Assembly: GCF_030406725.1 (NCBI RefSeq)
Contig: NZ_CP129107.1
Location: 2,522,501 to 2,586,500, forward strand
Direction of reading: 5' to 3'
DNA length: 64,000 nucleotides
From: Alteriqipengyuania flavescens
Lineage (GTDB): Bacteria > Pseudomonadota > Alphaproteobacteria > Sphingomonadales > Sphingomonadaceae
The notes beneath the pieces were generated by a model. It was not told the origin of the DNA, searched no databases, and saw only the letters and a list, made by a program, of their open reading frames with translations. The position numbers were made by a program, and so were the translations under genes. This document shows, piece by piece, positions 10,941-20,697 of this stretch (its first letter is position 1; every line of letters starts with the position of its first letter).

Positions 10941-12164
10941 TTGTCCAGCATATCCCCTCTCGCCGTGCCCTTCCCCGACCTGCACGCAATCGACGGCGTC
11001 ACGCTGCGCACGGTCCGTGCCGGCTACAAGGATTGGGACCGGGCCGACCTCACCTTCGTCGAACTGGCGGAAGGGACTGCGGTCGCAGGGCTGTTCACGC
11101 AGAACGTGTGTTGTTCGACCGAAGTCGAGATGGGCCGCGAGCAGGTGAAATCGGGCCGCGCGCGGGCGCTGGTGGTCAACGCCGGCAATGCCAATGCCTT
11201 CACCGGTTATCGCGGGCGCGAGGCGGTGGAGCAGATCGCGGCGCAGGTCGCCGGCGGCATCGGCTGCGAAGCTTCCGAAGTGTTCGTATCTTCCACCGGC
11301 GTGATCGGCGTACCGCTGCCCAAGGACAAGGCGCGCGAAGGCGTGGCGGCCGTGCTTCGCGCCGAACCTTGCGGCTGGGAGGATGTCGCGCGGGCCATCG
11401 GTACCACCGACACCTATACCAAGGGCGCGCACGCCTCGGCGATGATCGGCGAGACGAAGGTCCACCTTGTCGGCGTGATCAAGGGTAGCGGCATGATCGC
11501 CCCCGACATGGCGACCATGCTCGGCTACATCTTCACCGATGCGGCGGTGGAGCCCGTCTTCCTGCAGGACATGCTCGGCGCCGCGAACGGGCCGACCTTC
11601 TCCTCGATCACGGTGGACAGCGACACCTCCACAAGCGACACGGTGCTGGCCTTCGCGACCGGCAGGGCGGGTAACGCGCCCCTCGCCGGCTTCGACGATG
11701 CCGGGGCGGACGCCTTTGCCGCGGCGCTGCACGACGTCTGCCGTCAGCTCGCCCAACTGGTGGTGCGCGACGGCGAAGGGGCGACGAAGTTCATCGAGAT
11801 CGCGGTCGGCGGCGCGGTGTCGGATGAAAGCGCGCGCCGCATCGGCCTCGCCATCGCCAATTCGCCGCTGGTGAAGACCGCCATCGCGGGCGAGGATGCC
11901 AACTGGGGCCGCGTCGTCATGGCAGTCGGCAAGGCGGGAGAGCCTGCAGATCGGGACAAGCTGTCGATCGGCTTCGGCGGCACCTGGGCCGCGCGCGACG
12001 GCCTGCCGCTGGCAGATTACGACGAGGCGCCGGTGGCGGTCCACCTGAAGGAGCAGGATATCCGCATCGACGTCGACATTGGCCTGGGTGACGGGCGCGC
12101 GACCGTGTGGACCTGCGACCTCACGCATGGATACATCGAGATCAACGCGGATTATCGCACGTGA
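10941..12164 (+). CDS. argJ: Glutamate N-acetyltransferase / amino-acid acetyltransferase ArgJ
   Basis: An enzyme of about 407 residues in the cyclic arginine pathway; it moves acetyl from N-acetylornithine to glutamate and, in the bifunctional form, also uses acetyl-CoA. The self-cleavage segment KGSGMIAPDMATML is intact, with nucleophile Thr192 in this numbering; cleavage gives alpha and beta chains. I prefer the TTG at 10941. It gives the usual N-terminus (SSISPLAVPFPDLHAIDG) and has a GAGG upstream. The ATG at 10896 adds 15 unlike residues, lacks a ribosome site and starts only 4 bp from the divergent gene. The stop overlaps the next gene's GTG (GTGA). Confidence 0.95.
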   Translation: MSSISPLAVPFPDLHAIDGVTLRTVRAGYKDWDRADLTFVELAEGTAVAGLFTQNVCCSTEVEMGREQVKSGRARALVVNAGNANAFTGYRGREAVEQIAAQVAGGIGCEASEVFVSSTGVIGVPLPKDKAREGVAAVLRAEPCGWEDVARAIGTTDTYTKGAHASAMIGETKVHLVGVIKGSGMIAPDMATMLGYIFTDAAVEPVFLQDMLGAANGPTFSSITVDSDTSTSDTVLAFATGRAGNAPLAGFDDAGADAFAAALHDVCRQLAQLVVRDGEGATKFIEIAVGGAVSDESARRIGLAIANSPLVKTAIAGEDANWGRVVMAVGKAGEPADRDKLSIGFGGTWAARDGLPLADYDEAPVAVHLKEQDIRIDVDIGLGDGRATVWTCDLTHGYIEINADYRT

Positions 12165-12961
12165 ACGCGCTCGAGGAAGAAATCCTGTCGCTGATGCGAT
12201 TCGCGGCGGAGCGGGCGATCCTGCCGCGCTTTCGCAACCTGTCGGACGAGGACATCGTCGAGAAAGCCGCCGACGATCTCGTCACCGTGGCCGACCGCGA
12301 GACCGAGGAATTCCTGACCGAAGCGCTCGGCAAGTTGCAGCCGGGCGTGCCGGTCGTGGGCGAGGAAGCGGTGCATGCCGACCCCTCGTTGATGGAGAAA
12401 TTGTCCGGCCCGTGCTGGATCGTCGACCCGATCGACGGCACGCATAATTTCGCGCACGGCAAGGCACCGTTCGGCATCATGATCGCGCTGGCCGATGCGG
12501 GCGAAGCTGTTGCCGGGTGGATCTACGACCCGCTGTCGGGGCGCTTCTGCCACGCACGCCGCGGCGAAGGGGCCTTCATCGGGGAAGAATGGATTTCGGC
12601 GCAGTCGACCGGCGAAACGCCGCCGGTGGCCGCCATCTCGGTCATCTTCCTCGACCAGGCGCGGCGCGAAGCGGTGGAAGCGCATGTCGCGCCGCACTAC
12701 CGCGTGGTCGAAACGCCGCGCTGCGCCGCCGAGCAATACCCCCGCCTCGCGCTGGGCGAAAACGACGTTTCGTTCTTCGAGCGGACGCTCGCGTGGGACC
12801 ACGCGGCTGGCGCGTTGTGGGTCAACGAAGCGGGCGGCAGGATTGCGCGGCCCGATGGCTCACCCTACAAGGTGGACGAGCCGGACCGGACCGGCATGAT
12901 CGGCGCCGCCAGCCCTGCCTTGTGGGACGGGTTGGCGGAGCTTTACGCGAAGCTTCCGTAG
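12161..12961 (+). CDS. Inositol monophosphatase family protein
   Basis: A 266-residue metal-dependent phosphatase. Motifs: GEEA near residue 68 for the metal-binding glutamate, WIVDPIDGTHNF at 87-98 (Asp89 and Asp92), and WDHAAGALWVNEAGG near 205, the third metal-binding signature. The family covers inositol-1-phosphatase, histidinol-phosphatase (HisN type) and PAP phosphatase, and the sequence alone does not settle which. The GTG at 12161 overlaps the argJ stop and gives the family length, so translation is coupled to argJ. This link to amino-acid synthesis makes a histidinol-phosphatase role conceivable, but that is inference. Confidence 0.88.
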   Translation: MNALEEEILSLMRFAAERAILPRFRNLSDEDIVEKAADDLVTVADRETEEFLTEALGKLQPGVPVVGEEAVHADPSLMEKLSGPCWIVDPIDGTHNFAHGKAPFGIMIALADAGEAVAGWIYDPLSGRFCHARRGEGAFIGEEWISAQSTGETPPVAAISVIFLDQARREAVEAHVAPHYRVVETPRCAAEQYPRLALGENDVSFFERTLAWDHAAGALWVNEAGGRIARPDGSPYKVDEPDRTGMIGAASPALWDGLAELYAKLP

Positions 12962-13020
12962 ACAGGTCTTTCCTACATCGGTCCGGGCGTGAAAGGTCGA
13001 ACGATGCCGGGATAGAGCCC

Positions 13021-13131
13021 CGACAGGCGGGGGGCCGCCCCATCCTGTCGGCGCTTCATTCATCTAACCATAAAGCCCTGAATTCAGGATCTTTTTCCTG
13101 CTCTAGCGAAGTTGACGCGGTGTCAACTTCG
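13021..13131. repeat. Cluster of three inverted repeats between convergent genes
   Basis: Three separate dyads lie in the 186-bp gap between the phosphatase gene and trxA. CGACAGG (13021-13027) pairs with CCTGTCG (13044-13050) around a GGGG/CCCC inner stem. CCTGAATTCAGG (13077-13088) is a perfect 12-bp palindrome. CGAAGTTGAC (13107-13116) pairs with GTCAACTTCG (13122-13131) around a 5-base loop. None has a strong adjoining T-run on the side expected of a classic terminator. The first and third can still form stable hairpins that may end convergent transcripts. Confidence 0.6.
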
Positions 13132-13147
13132 TCAAGCAATCATCGGG

Positions 13148-13468
13148 TCAAAGCTCGCCTTCGAGCCATCCCTTGAGCTGGCTCTTCGGAGCTGCGCCAA
13201 GCTTCTTGGCGACGACCTCGCCGTTCTTGAACAGCAGCATCAGCGGGATCGACTGGACGCCGAACTTGCCGGGCACTTCCGGATTTTCCATGATGTCCAT
13301 CTTGGCGATAGTCACCTGGTCGGACAATTCGTCGCTGATTTCTTCCAGCGCCGGGCCGATCATCTTGCATGGGCCGCACCATTCGGCCCAGAAATCCACC
13401 AGCACGGGCTTGTCGGCGCCCAGCACCTCGGTTTCGAAATTTTCATCGGTTACGGCAACGGTGGCCAT
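13148..13468 (-). CDS. trxA: Thioredoxin
   Basis: A 106-residue cytoplasmic dithiol reductase with the active site WCGPCK at residues 30-35 and the cis-proline region SIPLMLLF. Length is standard for thioredoxin 1. An AGGAG-type ribosome site precedes the ATG. It follows addA by 57 bp in the same direction, so it may be the last gene of the long divL-to-addA unit, though it could have its own promoter in that gap. No anomalies. Confidence 0.97.
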   Translation of the reverse strand: MATVAVTDENFETEVLGADKPVLVDFWAEWCGPCKMIGPALEEISDELSDQVTIAKMDIMENPEVPGKFGVQSIPLMLLFKNGEVVAKKLGAAPKSQLKGWLEGEL

Positions 13469-13525
13469 GGGAATCTCCTCTTGTGTTGCCCCTTACTTGG
13501 GCAAAGGCGTCACGGGTGCAACCGT

Positions 13526-16500
13526 TCAGCCGCGAAAGCTTTCCTCATCCACCGGCAAGGCTGGTTTGGCGGCGGCAAGCATCGCTTCCGGTATGGCGAT
13601 CAGGCGGGGCGCGTGGGTGTATAGCACTGCCGCCTCGATCCGCCGGCCGGGATAGATCACCCCCAACGCGGCGGCATAGGCGCCCATCTGGCGGATCGTC
13701 GCTGCCGGGACGCCGCCGATGTCCACAGGCGGGCGGCGCGTGGTCTTGTAGTCGACCACCGTCACCGTATCGGCGGTCACCAGCAGACGGTCGGCAGTGC
13801 CCGCGATGACCTGCCCGTCGACCACCGCGGTGAGCGGGATTTCGGCCAGCGCTTGCGGAGAGAACAGGGCGGGGAAATCCGGAGAATCGAGCACGGCCAA
13901 CCCCTGGTCCAGCATTTCCGCGCGCGTAGATGCATCCAGTTCGGCCGCGTGCCGCGTCAGCCATTTCGCCCCGGCTTCGCGCCGATTTTCCGGCGCAACG
14001 TCGGGCAAACGTTCCAGCAAGCGGTGGATCAGGACCCCGCGCCGTGCCGCGTCGCGCAGCGCATCGGGCGGCAGCGGCGGGTCGGGCGCTTCGTCGGCGC
14101 CGGCATTCGAAGGGGCGAGCGGGCGCGGCGGGCGCGGTTCAGGGCCGATGGGCATGGTCGCCCACGACGGAAGCAATGGGCGCCCGGCCACGGTGGCGCC
14201 CCCTGCGGCAGGCGGAAGCGCGCCGAGCTCCCCGACCTGCCGGACATCGCCCCAGATCGCCGATACCTGCACCTCGGAAGGAAACAGCGGTTCGAGCCGC
14301 GCATACCAGCTGTCCGCCGCGGGTTCGTCCTCGCGCGCGCCCAACGATCCGGCGATGAACAGCGCCTCTTCGGCCCGCGTCATCGCGACATAGAGCAGGC
14401 GCCAGTGTTCCTGCATGTCGGCCGCCTGCTGCCGCTCCAGCGCCGTGGCGAGCGCGGTGGGTCGCTCGTCGCTGCGAACCGCCGGGACGGGAATTTCGGG
14501 CCGGTGCATCACATCGTCCGCCACCCCGTCTGGCAGCCCCGCCTGTAACGCGATCGCTCCGCTGCGCGAGTTGCGCGGATTGTCCGCCGCGTCGGCCAGG
14601 ATGACGATCGGTGCCTGCAGCCCCTTGGAGCCGTGCACGGTCATCACCCGCACTTCGCCGGAGCTTTCGCCCTGTTCGCGCTTGATCTCGCCATCGCCTG
14701 CATCGAACCAGCGCACGAAGCCCTGAAGGCTCACGACATGGCTGGCGGAATAGGCGTAGGCCGCGTTGACCAGCTCGTCGATCGGGTCGTTCGCTTCGCG
14801 CCCCAGGCGGGCGACCAGCTTGCGGCGGCCTTGCCACGGGCCGGACAGCATCCAGTGCAGCAGTGTTTCCGGCGGTTCGTAATCCGCGCGTTCGAGCAGC
14901 TGGCCGAGCTGCAGGGCGGTGCGCTGAACCAGCGGCGCGTCCCTGTCGCGCAAATGGCTCCACAGGCCGGTTTTCGCCGGGCGGTATGCGTGCTCCAGCA
15001 GCTCTTCCTGCGTCCAACCAACCAAGGGCGAGACCAGCAGGTTTGCAAGGCTGAGGTCATCGTCGGGCTGCACGGCAAAGTGGATTGCGGCCATCAGGTC
15101 CTGCACCGCCAAGGGCGCGCCCAAGCGCAGCCGGTCCACCCCCGCAACAGGCACGCCTGCCGCATAAAGCCGGGCCACGATGAGCGAGGCCAGCTCCTTG
15201 CGCTTGCGGACCAGCACCATGACGTCGCCGGGTCCGGCGCGGCGGGCGATGCCCTTCACCAGCGGGAAGCCTTGGTCCATCCACGCCCGCACCTGCCGCG
15301 CGATCCGGTCTGCAAGGTCGCGGTCGGGACGGGAGAGCCAGGCATCCTCGTCCCCCTCGCCTTCATCCTCCTCGCCATCGGGCAGGCCGGTGGGCGGCCA
15401 CAAGGCGACGATGCCGGGGCGGTCCTGCCCGTCATGGCTGATGCGGCCTTCCGGCAGGCCAAATTCTTCGGGGCCGATGGCGGCGATGGCGGAATCCACG
15501 AAGTCGAGCATGGGCTGCGCCGTGCGGAAGGACCGGTCGAGGCCGAGCTCCTGCAATTCGCGCGCCTGCCCGCGTTCCCGCAAGGCAGCGCGGTTTTCCG
15601 CAACGCCCGCCATGCGCGCCGCCACCCGCTCGCGCGCGGCGCGGAAGTTTTCGGGGCTCGTGCCCTGGAAGCCGAAGATCGCCTGCTTGTAGTCGCCGAC
15701 CACGAACAGCGTGCGCACCTTGTCGGCATGCTGCCCCTCGCCGGCGAAGAATTCCTCCGTCAGCGCGTCGATGATAGTCCACTGGGCGGCGTTGGTGTCC
15801 TGCGCCTCGTCCACCAGGATGTGATCGAACTGCCGGTCGAGCTTGTAGCGGATCCACGCCGAGACGTCGCTGCGGACGAGCAGCCGCGCGGCAAGCCTGA
15901 TCTGGTCGTCGAAATCGACGAAGCCCTCGCGCGATTTCGCCTCTTCCCACAGCGCGTTGTAGCGCCGACCCAGCTCGAGCGCCGGGGCGAGCCATTCGGC
16001 AAGGTCGAGCGCCCGCCTGCGATCGGCAACGCGCTCGATGGATGCCAGCAGGCGCTCGGCATGCTCGGCATAGGCAGGCTCGTGCTTTTCGAGCGATTTC
16101 AGCGAGCGCGGATCGCCCGCCTGCGTGAACAGCGCCTTGAGAAGGTCTTCGAGAGCATCGACGCGATTGTCCGTCGCCTGAAAGGCAGCGATGGCATCGG
16201 CCGATGCGAGGCCGGTTTTCGTCCCCCACGAGGCATTCGCAGCCGCGCAAGCCTGCAGCGCATCCTCGTCGAATTCCGGCGCGCGGCACAGCGCTTCCAG
16301 ATCGGCGGCGGTGGCATCCGCCGGCAGGCCGAGCAGCCCGAGCACCGGCCCACGCAGCGGCTGCGGCTCCGCCCACTGCGGCGCCTCCCACGCCGCGCGG
16401 TGATCGGCGCAGCGCTGCATCCAGCTGCGCACGCCATCGGGCCCCATCCGCAGGCTGAGCGCCTCCAGCGTCGCCAGCGCTTCCGCATCGCCGCTGTCGG

Positions 16501-16993
16501 CAAGCTGCGACAGCACATCGCGGGCGAGCAGTTCGCGGTCGCGGTCCTCCATCGCCTTAGAGCCGACGAGCAAGCCCGCCTCTTCGGGAAACGCCGCCAG
16601 CAGCCACTGGGCAAAGGCGTGGATCGTATCGATGCGGAGCCCGCCGCCGGGGGTGTCGAGCACGCTGGCGAACAGGGTCCGCGCGCGTTCCCGCGTGTCG
16701 GGGTCGACCGGCGCGCCGATATGGGCAAGCTCCGCCGCCAGCTTGTCGTCGGGCAAGCGCACCCAGCGCGCCAGCACCTCGTTCACGCGCGTCGCCATCT
16801 CGGCAGCGCCCGCCTTGGTGAAAGTCAGGCACAGGATCTGCGATGGCTCGACCCGGTCGCGCAGCAGCAGGCGCAGCACGCGGGCGGACAGGACCTGCGT
16901 CTTGCCGGTCCCGGCGCTGGCGGAAAGCCACACCGTCTCTTCCGGCAAGACGGCGAGCTGCTGCGCGCCGTGGAGGGGGTAGACCGCGCTCAT
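13526..16993 (-). CDS. addA: Double-strand break repair helicase-nuclease AddA
   Basis: An 1155-residue UvrD-like helicase/nuclease subunit of AddAB, which processes DNA ends for recombination. Walker A ASAGTGKT is at residues 25-32; later come the VDEAQDTN Walker B region and the MTVHGSKGLQAP motif. The C-terminal RecB-type nuclease has VVDYKTTRRP, with DYK at 1081-1083. The ATG overlaps the end of addB by 4 bp, indicating translational coupling. Length matches alphaproteobacterial AddA. Confidence 0.96.
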   Translation of the reverse strand: MSAVYPLHGAQQLAVLPEETVWLSASAGTGKTQVLSARVLRLLLRDRVEPSQILCLTFTKAGAAEMATRVNEVLARWVRLPDDKLAAELAHIGAPVDPDTRERARTLFASVLDTPGGGLRIDTIHAFAQWLLAAFPEEAGLLVGSKAMEDRDRELLARDVLSQLADSGDAEALATLEALSLRMGPDGVRSWMQRCADHRAAWEAPQWAEPQPLRGPVLGLLGLPADATAADLEALCRAPEFDEDALQACAAANASWGTKTGLASADAIAAFQATDNRVDALEDLLKALFTQAGDPRSLKSLEKHEPAYAEHAERLLASIERVADRRRALDLAEWLAPALELGRRYNALWEEAKSREGFVDFDDQIRLAARLLVRSDVSAWIRYKLDRQFDHILVDEAQDTNAAQWTIIDALTEEFFAGEGQHADKVRTLFVVGDYKQAIFGFQGTSPENFRAARERVAARMAGVAENRAALRERGQARELQELGLDRSFRTAQPMLDFVDSAIAAIGPEEFGLPEGRISHDGQDRPGIVALWPPTGLPDGEEDEGEGDEDAWLSRPDRDLADRIARQVRAWMDQGFPLVKGIARRAGPGDVMVLVRKRKELASLIVARLYAAGVPVAGVDRLRLGAPLAVQDLMAAIHFAVQPDDDLSLANLLVSPLVGWTQEELLEHAYRPAKTGLWSHLRDRDAPLVQRTALQLGQLLERADYEPPETLLHWMLSGPWQGRRKLVARLGREANDPIDELVNAAYAYSASHVVSLQGFVRWFDAGDGEIKREQGESSGEVRVMTVHGSKGLQAPIVILADAADNPRNSRSGAIALQAGLPDGVADDVMHRPEIPVPAVRSDERPTALATALERQQAADMQEHWRLLYVAMTRAEEALFIAGSLGAREDEPAADSWYARLEPLFPSEVQVSAIWGDVRQVGELGALPPAAGGATVAGRPLLPSWATMPIGPEPRPPRPLAPSNAGADEAPDPPLPPDALRDAARRGVLIHRLLERLPDVAPENRREAGAKWLTRHAAELDASTRAEMLDQGLAVLDSPDFPALFSPQALAEIPLTAVVDGQVIAGTADRLLVTADTVTVVDYKTTRRPPVDIGGVPAATIRQMGAYAAALGVIYPGRRIEAAVLYTHAPRLIAIPEAMLAAAKPALPVDEESFRG

Positions 16994-19980
16994 GCGCCAG
17001 CCTCACCGGCCGAACGGCCCATCCATTCGGACAGGCGCATCAGCTGGTCATAATCGGTGTAGCCGGGCTGGTCGGGGTTAAGCTTGGCCGTGAACGGTTC
17101 CGAGCCGAGGATCCAGGCGTCGATCGCCTGGTCCAGATAGGCGAGCGTCGTCGGCAGGAACTCTTCCGGCAAAACGCCGCTCCGCTTGCGTCCGGTGAGG
17201 ATCGGCGTCTCGATATAGCCGAAGCCGGTTTCGCTCTTCTCGTTCCTTCCCAGAGACCAGTATTCGAAGGTCTCGGCGATGCCTCTCACGGAACTACCCT
17301 CGGTCCGGAATTCGCTTTCCCGCGCGATCAGGCCGAGCGTGCCGAGTTGCAGCGCGTAGCCGTTGGCCACCTCGCTGCCGCTGGGCGGCTTGCCGGTCTT
17401 GTAATCGACGATGGCGAGCGATCCGTCCGCCATGCGGTCGATCCGGTCGACGCGGCCATGGATCGTGATGCCGCGCCGGGTCCAGTCGCCCCTGGCTTCC
17501 ACGGCGACCACCTCGCGCTCGTCATCGGCTTCGAGTGTCTGCCTGACCCATTCCAGCGCTGCCAGCAGGCGCGGCCGCCACAGCGTGCGCACGAGCGGAT
17601 GCGCGCCCATCGCCTCCAGCTCCTGCGCGGCGAGCTCGTCCAGCGTGCCCTCTTCATTGTGCCAGCGTTCGAGAATCGCGTGGGCGAGCGTACCCTGCCA
17701 TTGCGCGGTCGGCTCCGCGTCGAGCGCATCGAGCTTGCGCAGGCGGAGTATTTGCTGGGCGTAGAATTGGTACGGGTCCGACCGCAACCGGTCGAGCGCG
17801 GTCGCGCTGATGCGGACCTTGCGCTGCTCCGCGTCGGGCATCGGCCTTGGCTGGGGATAGGGCGGCGCAGGCTCCGCATCGTCCAACGCGCGGGCCAGCG
17901 CGACGGTGTGCGTATCGGTGTAGTCCGGCAGCAACCCGTCGCCCAGCAGCGCCTGTGCGCGCAAGAGGAAGCGCGACGGGATCGCCGGGCCCGACAGGTC
18001 GCGTGCCGCGCGGCTCAGCACCACCTCGGGCGCGCCCATCGCGGCGGCAAGGTCATGCGCAGACAGGCCGATGCGGAAATCGGCGCCGGGCACGCCGAGA
18101 GCGCGCAGCACCGGCGGCGGCAACACCGGGTCGGGCGAAGGCGCAGCGGGCCAGGTCCCTTCGTTCAGCCCGGCACAGATCACCAGGTCGGCCCGGTTCA
18201 TACGCGATTCGAGCAAGCCATAGATGCTCACGCGCGGATGGCCGCCATAGGGCGGGCGGACGGACACGTCCTCCATCGCATCGCGCAGCACGGCGACGAG
18301 ATCGTCGGGCGCCAGCACCGTGCCGACGTCGCGCGCCTGCAACCGCAGGTCCTCGATAAAGGCCGACAGCGCGCGTCCATCCTCCCGCGCCCAAACGCCC
18401 TCCCCGCACAGCGCCTCGGCCAGCTGCGCGATTTGGTCGAGCCGGTCGGCGAGCGGCAAGTCGTCGGGCGCTTCGAGAGCCGGCGCGATCAGGTCGGACA
18501 CAAATTGCCACCACTCGGCGAATTCGGGCCGCGCGCTGCCGATCTTCGCCGCAGCGTCGGCATAGCCTGCCAGACCCGCCACCGTGCGCGGGCCGCGCAT
18601 CTCCGCCTCAAGCAGTCGCACGTTGCGCAGCCAGCGATTGCGGGCGTCCCCGGCGCTAACGAGCGGGTGGCCGAGCAAGGCCATCAGGGCCACGGGCGCT
18701 GCATCCTGCGCGATCACCTCGGCCAGTTGCAGGACCACGCGCCCCGCTGCCGTCTGCGACAGGGGACGACCGGCGGAATCGTCCGCAGCAATGTTCCACC
18801 GACCGAGGTGCGCGACGATCCGCCGTGCAAGGCCGCGGTCGGGCGTGACCACCGCAACCCGCTTCTCCGGCTCCGCCAGTGCCCGCCGGACGAGCAGCGC
18901 GACCGCCTGAGCCTCCTCTTCCGGCGTCGCGGCCTGCATGATCGATACGCCGGACAGGCGGCGCTTGTCGGCAGGCAGGATCGCCCAGCCCTTGCTCGCC
19001 TGCGGGGGCAGGAACAGCGCGGAAATCGCATGGCTTCGCGCCGGCGGCCCCTTGCCCATGCCAGCACGATGCCAGGGGTGGACCTCCTCGCGCGCGATCC
19101 CCATGCGGTTGAGCAGCAGCTTGAGGTGGTATTGCGGGTGCGTCACCGCATCGCCGGGCGCGAACGGCGGGTCGGTCGGACCATCGCCCACCCCTGCCCG
19201 GCCAAGCTCGCTCCAGACATCGCGCTCCATCGACAGGTCCAGGTCGGGGAGCACGACCGCCCCGTCCGGCAGGTCGGCAATCGTGCGCAGCAGCCGGGCG
19301 AGCGCCGGCGCGGCACTGGTTACGCCTGCTGCCACCACCGCATGCACGGGCGGCTGCGCCTTCCAGCGTTCGGCTGCATGTTCGAACAGGCGGTTGCGCC
19401 GTCCGGCGGCATCGACCTCGCCGCGCGCCAGTAGCACGTCCAGCCATTTCACATGGATGCGGGCGAAGCGCCGCGTACTCGCCTTCCAGTGGTCGGCAAG
19501 GTCGCCCACGATCTCGATCACGCGATCCTGCAGCAGTTCTTCGGGGCCGATATCCTCGACTAGCAGCCGGTCGATCACTTGCGCATACTGGCGTGCCAGG
19601 CGGAGCAGCGCCGCGCCTTGCGGGGCAGCGGCACCTTCCTCCTCGCGGATCAGTTCCGCCAGCTTCAGCCAGCGGAATGTCGGGTCCACGGCCGGGGGAA
19701 TGCCAGCGCCGTCACCGAGGGGATCGAGCAGCGGGCCGAGCGCTTCGTCAAGGTCGAGATCGCCCGCCGCGACCATCCGCGGCAGCAACAGCCCGCCGCC
19801 CGATATCCGCACGAACGCCTCCGTCACCGCGCGGATTGCGCGGCTCGAGGGCAGGATCAGCGTGAGGCGGGCAAGGCCCAGTTCGTCATCGCGGTAGCGC
19901 GGCAACAGACCGGCCGCGAGCGCGTCGGCAAACCCGCGATGTGCGGCGATCGAATAGACGGATGGTGCGCCCTTCGCCAC
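16990..19980 (-). CDS. addB: Double-strand break repair protein AddB
   Basis: A 996-residue partner of AddA. The N-terminal half is an inactivated helicase-like region and the C-terminus carries a second RecB-type nuclease with IVDYKTGKPP, DYK at 859-861. It is a divergent family recognised by this layout and by adjacency to addA. Translation appears to start at a GTG at 19980, directly after the TAG of the upstream nucleotidyltransferase gene, and its end overlaps addA. In known AddAB enzymes the B subunit scans for Chi-like sites; nothing here shows the site. Confidence 0.94.
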   Translation of the reverse strand: MAKGAPSVYSIAAHRGFADALAAGLLPRYRDDELGLARLTLILPSSRAIRAVTEAFVRISGGGLLLPRMVAAGDLDLDEALGPLLDPLGDGAGIPPAVDPTFRWLKLAELIREEEGAAAPQGAALLRLARQYAQVIDRLLVEDIGPEELLQDRVIEIVGDLADHWKASTRRFARIHVKWLDVLLARGEVDAAGRRNRLFEHAAERWKAQPPVHAVVAAGVTSAAPALARLLRTIADLPDGAVVLPDLDLSMERDVWSELGRAGVGDGPTDPPFAPGDAVTHPQYHLKLLLNRMGIAREEVHPWHRAGMGKGPPARSHAISALFLPPQASKGWAILPADKRRLSGVSIMQAATPEEEAQAVALLVRRALAEPEKRVAVVTPDRGLARRIVAHLGRWNIAADDSAGRPLSQTAAGRVVLQLAEVIAQDAAPVALMALLGHPLVSAGDARNRWLRNVRLLEAEMRGPRTVAGLAGYADAAAKIGSARPEFAEWWQFVSDLIAPALEAPDDLPLADRLDQIAQLAEALCGEGVWAREDGRALSAFIEDLRLQARDVGTVLAPDDLVAVLRDAMEDVSVRPPYGGHPRVSIYGLLESRMNRADLVICAGLNEGTWPAAPSPDPVLPPPVLRALGVPGADFRIGLSAHDLAAAMGAPEVVLSRAARDLSGPAIPSRFLLRAQALLGDGLLPDYTDTHTVALARALDDAEPAPPYPQPRPMPDAEQRKVRISATALDRLRSDPYQFYAQQILRLRKLDALDAEPTAQWQGTLAHAILERWHNEEGTLDELAAQELEAMGAHPLVRTLWRPRLLAALEWVRQTLEADDEREVVAVEARGDWTRRGITIHGRVDRIDRMADGSLAIVDYKTGKPPSGSEVANGYALQLGTLGLIARESEFRTEGSSVRGIAETFEYWSLGRNEKSETGFGYIETPILTGRKRSGVLPEEFLPTTLAYLDQAIDAWILGSEPFTAKLNPDQPGYTDYDQLMRLSEWMGRSAGEAGA

Positions 19981-20697
19981 CTACAGCCGCTTCAGCGCGT
20001 CTTCGGTCGGACCGATGGCCTGCGGCGTGCCGACTTCGAACCACTTGCCGGTAAACGGCAGGCCATACAGTCGCCCTTCCTCCAGCGCGCGGCTCCACAG
20101 CACATTGGTGCTGAATTTGCCGTCGGGCGCATCGCGCAGCAGGCGGTGGCTGACGATCTGGATGCCGGTGTAGATAAACGGCGCGATCCGGCCCGGGCGG
20201 CGACGCGTGATGCGACCCCGAGCATCGAGGTGGAAGTCACCCTTGCCGCTGAAATTCGCCGCACTCGAATGCGGGACCACGAGGAGCAGCGCGTCCATCT
20301 CGTCCGCGTCCCACCGTTCGGACAGGTCGTGAAACGCGCTGCGCGGCCCATCGAGCCAGATGTTATCGGAATTCAGGCAGAAGAACGGATCGGGCAGTTG
20401 CGCCTGCGCCCGGATCATCCCCCCGCCGGTTTCCAGCAGGGCGTCGCGTTCGTCCGAAATCGTGATCTTGGGCGACGCACGTTCCCGCAGATGCGCCTCC
20501 AGCGCGTCGGCCAGGTAATGGACGTTGACCACCGCCTTGCCCACGCCGGCTTCGGCAAGCCGGTCCAGCGTGTGATCGATCAGCGCCTTGCCGGCCACGC
20601 GCACCAGCGGCTTGGGTTGCGTAGCGGTAAGCGGGCGCATCCGCTTGCCCATGCCCGCCGCCATCACCATCGCGGTGTCGCTGGCGAGCGTGCTCAC
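19981..20697 (-). CDS. murU: Nucleotidyltransferase, probable N-acetylmuramate-1-phosphate uridylyltransferase MurU
   Basis: A 238-residue sugar-phosphate nucleotidyltransferase with the signature MAAGMGKRMRPLT..PKPL at about residues 12-29. In the cell-wall recycling route known from Pseudomonas, MurU makes UDP-MurNAc from MurNAc-1-phosphate, bypassing de novo synthesis and the fosfomycin target. The neighbour upstream is an AmgK-like sugar kinase whose stop overlaps this start, the same pairing as in Pseudomonas. The functional name therefore rests on family plus context. addB begins at the next base after its stop. Confidence 0.85.
   Translation of the reverse strand: MSTLASDTAMVMAAGMGKRMRPLTATQPKPLVRVAGKALIDHTLDRLAEAGVGKAVVNVHYLADALEAHLRERASPKITISDERDALLETGGGMIRAQAQLPDPFFCLNSDNIWLDGPRSAFHDLSERWDADEMDALLLVVPHSSAANFSGKGDFHLDARGRITRRRPGRIAPFIYTGIQIVSHRLLRDAPDGKFSTNVLWSRALEEGRLYGLPFTGKWFEVGTPQAIGPTEDALKRL

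Noticed and set aside
14633-17053. An 806-codon plus-strand open frame across addA
   Set aside because: Antisense shadow of addA. No domain, no ribosome site, and amino-acid composition is that of reverse-complemented GC-rich coding DNA.
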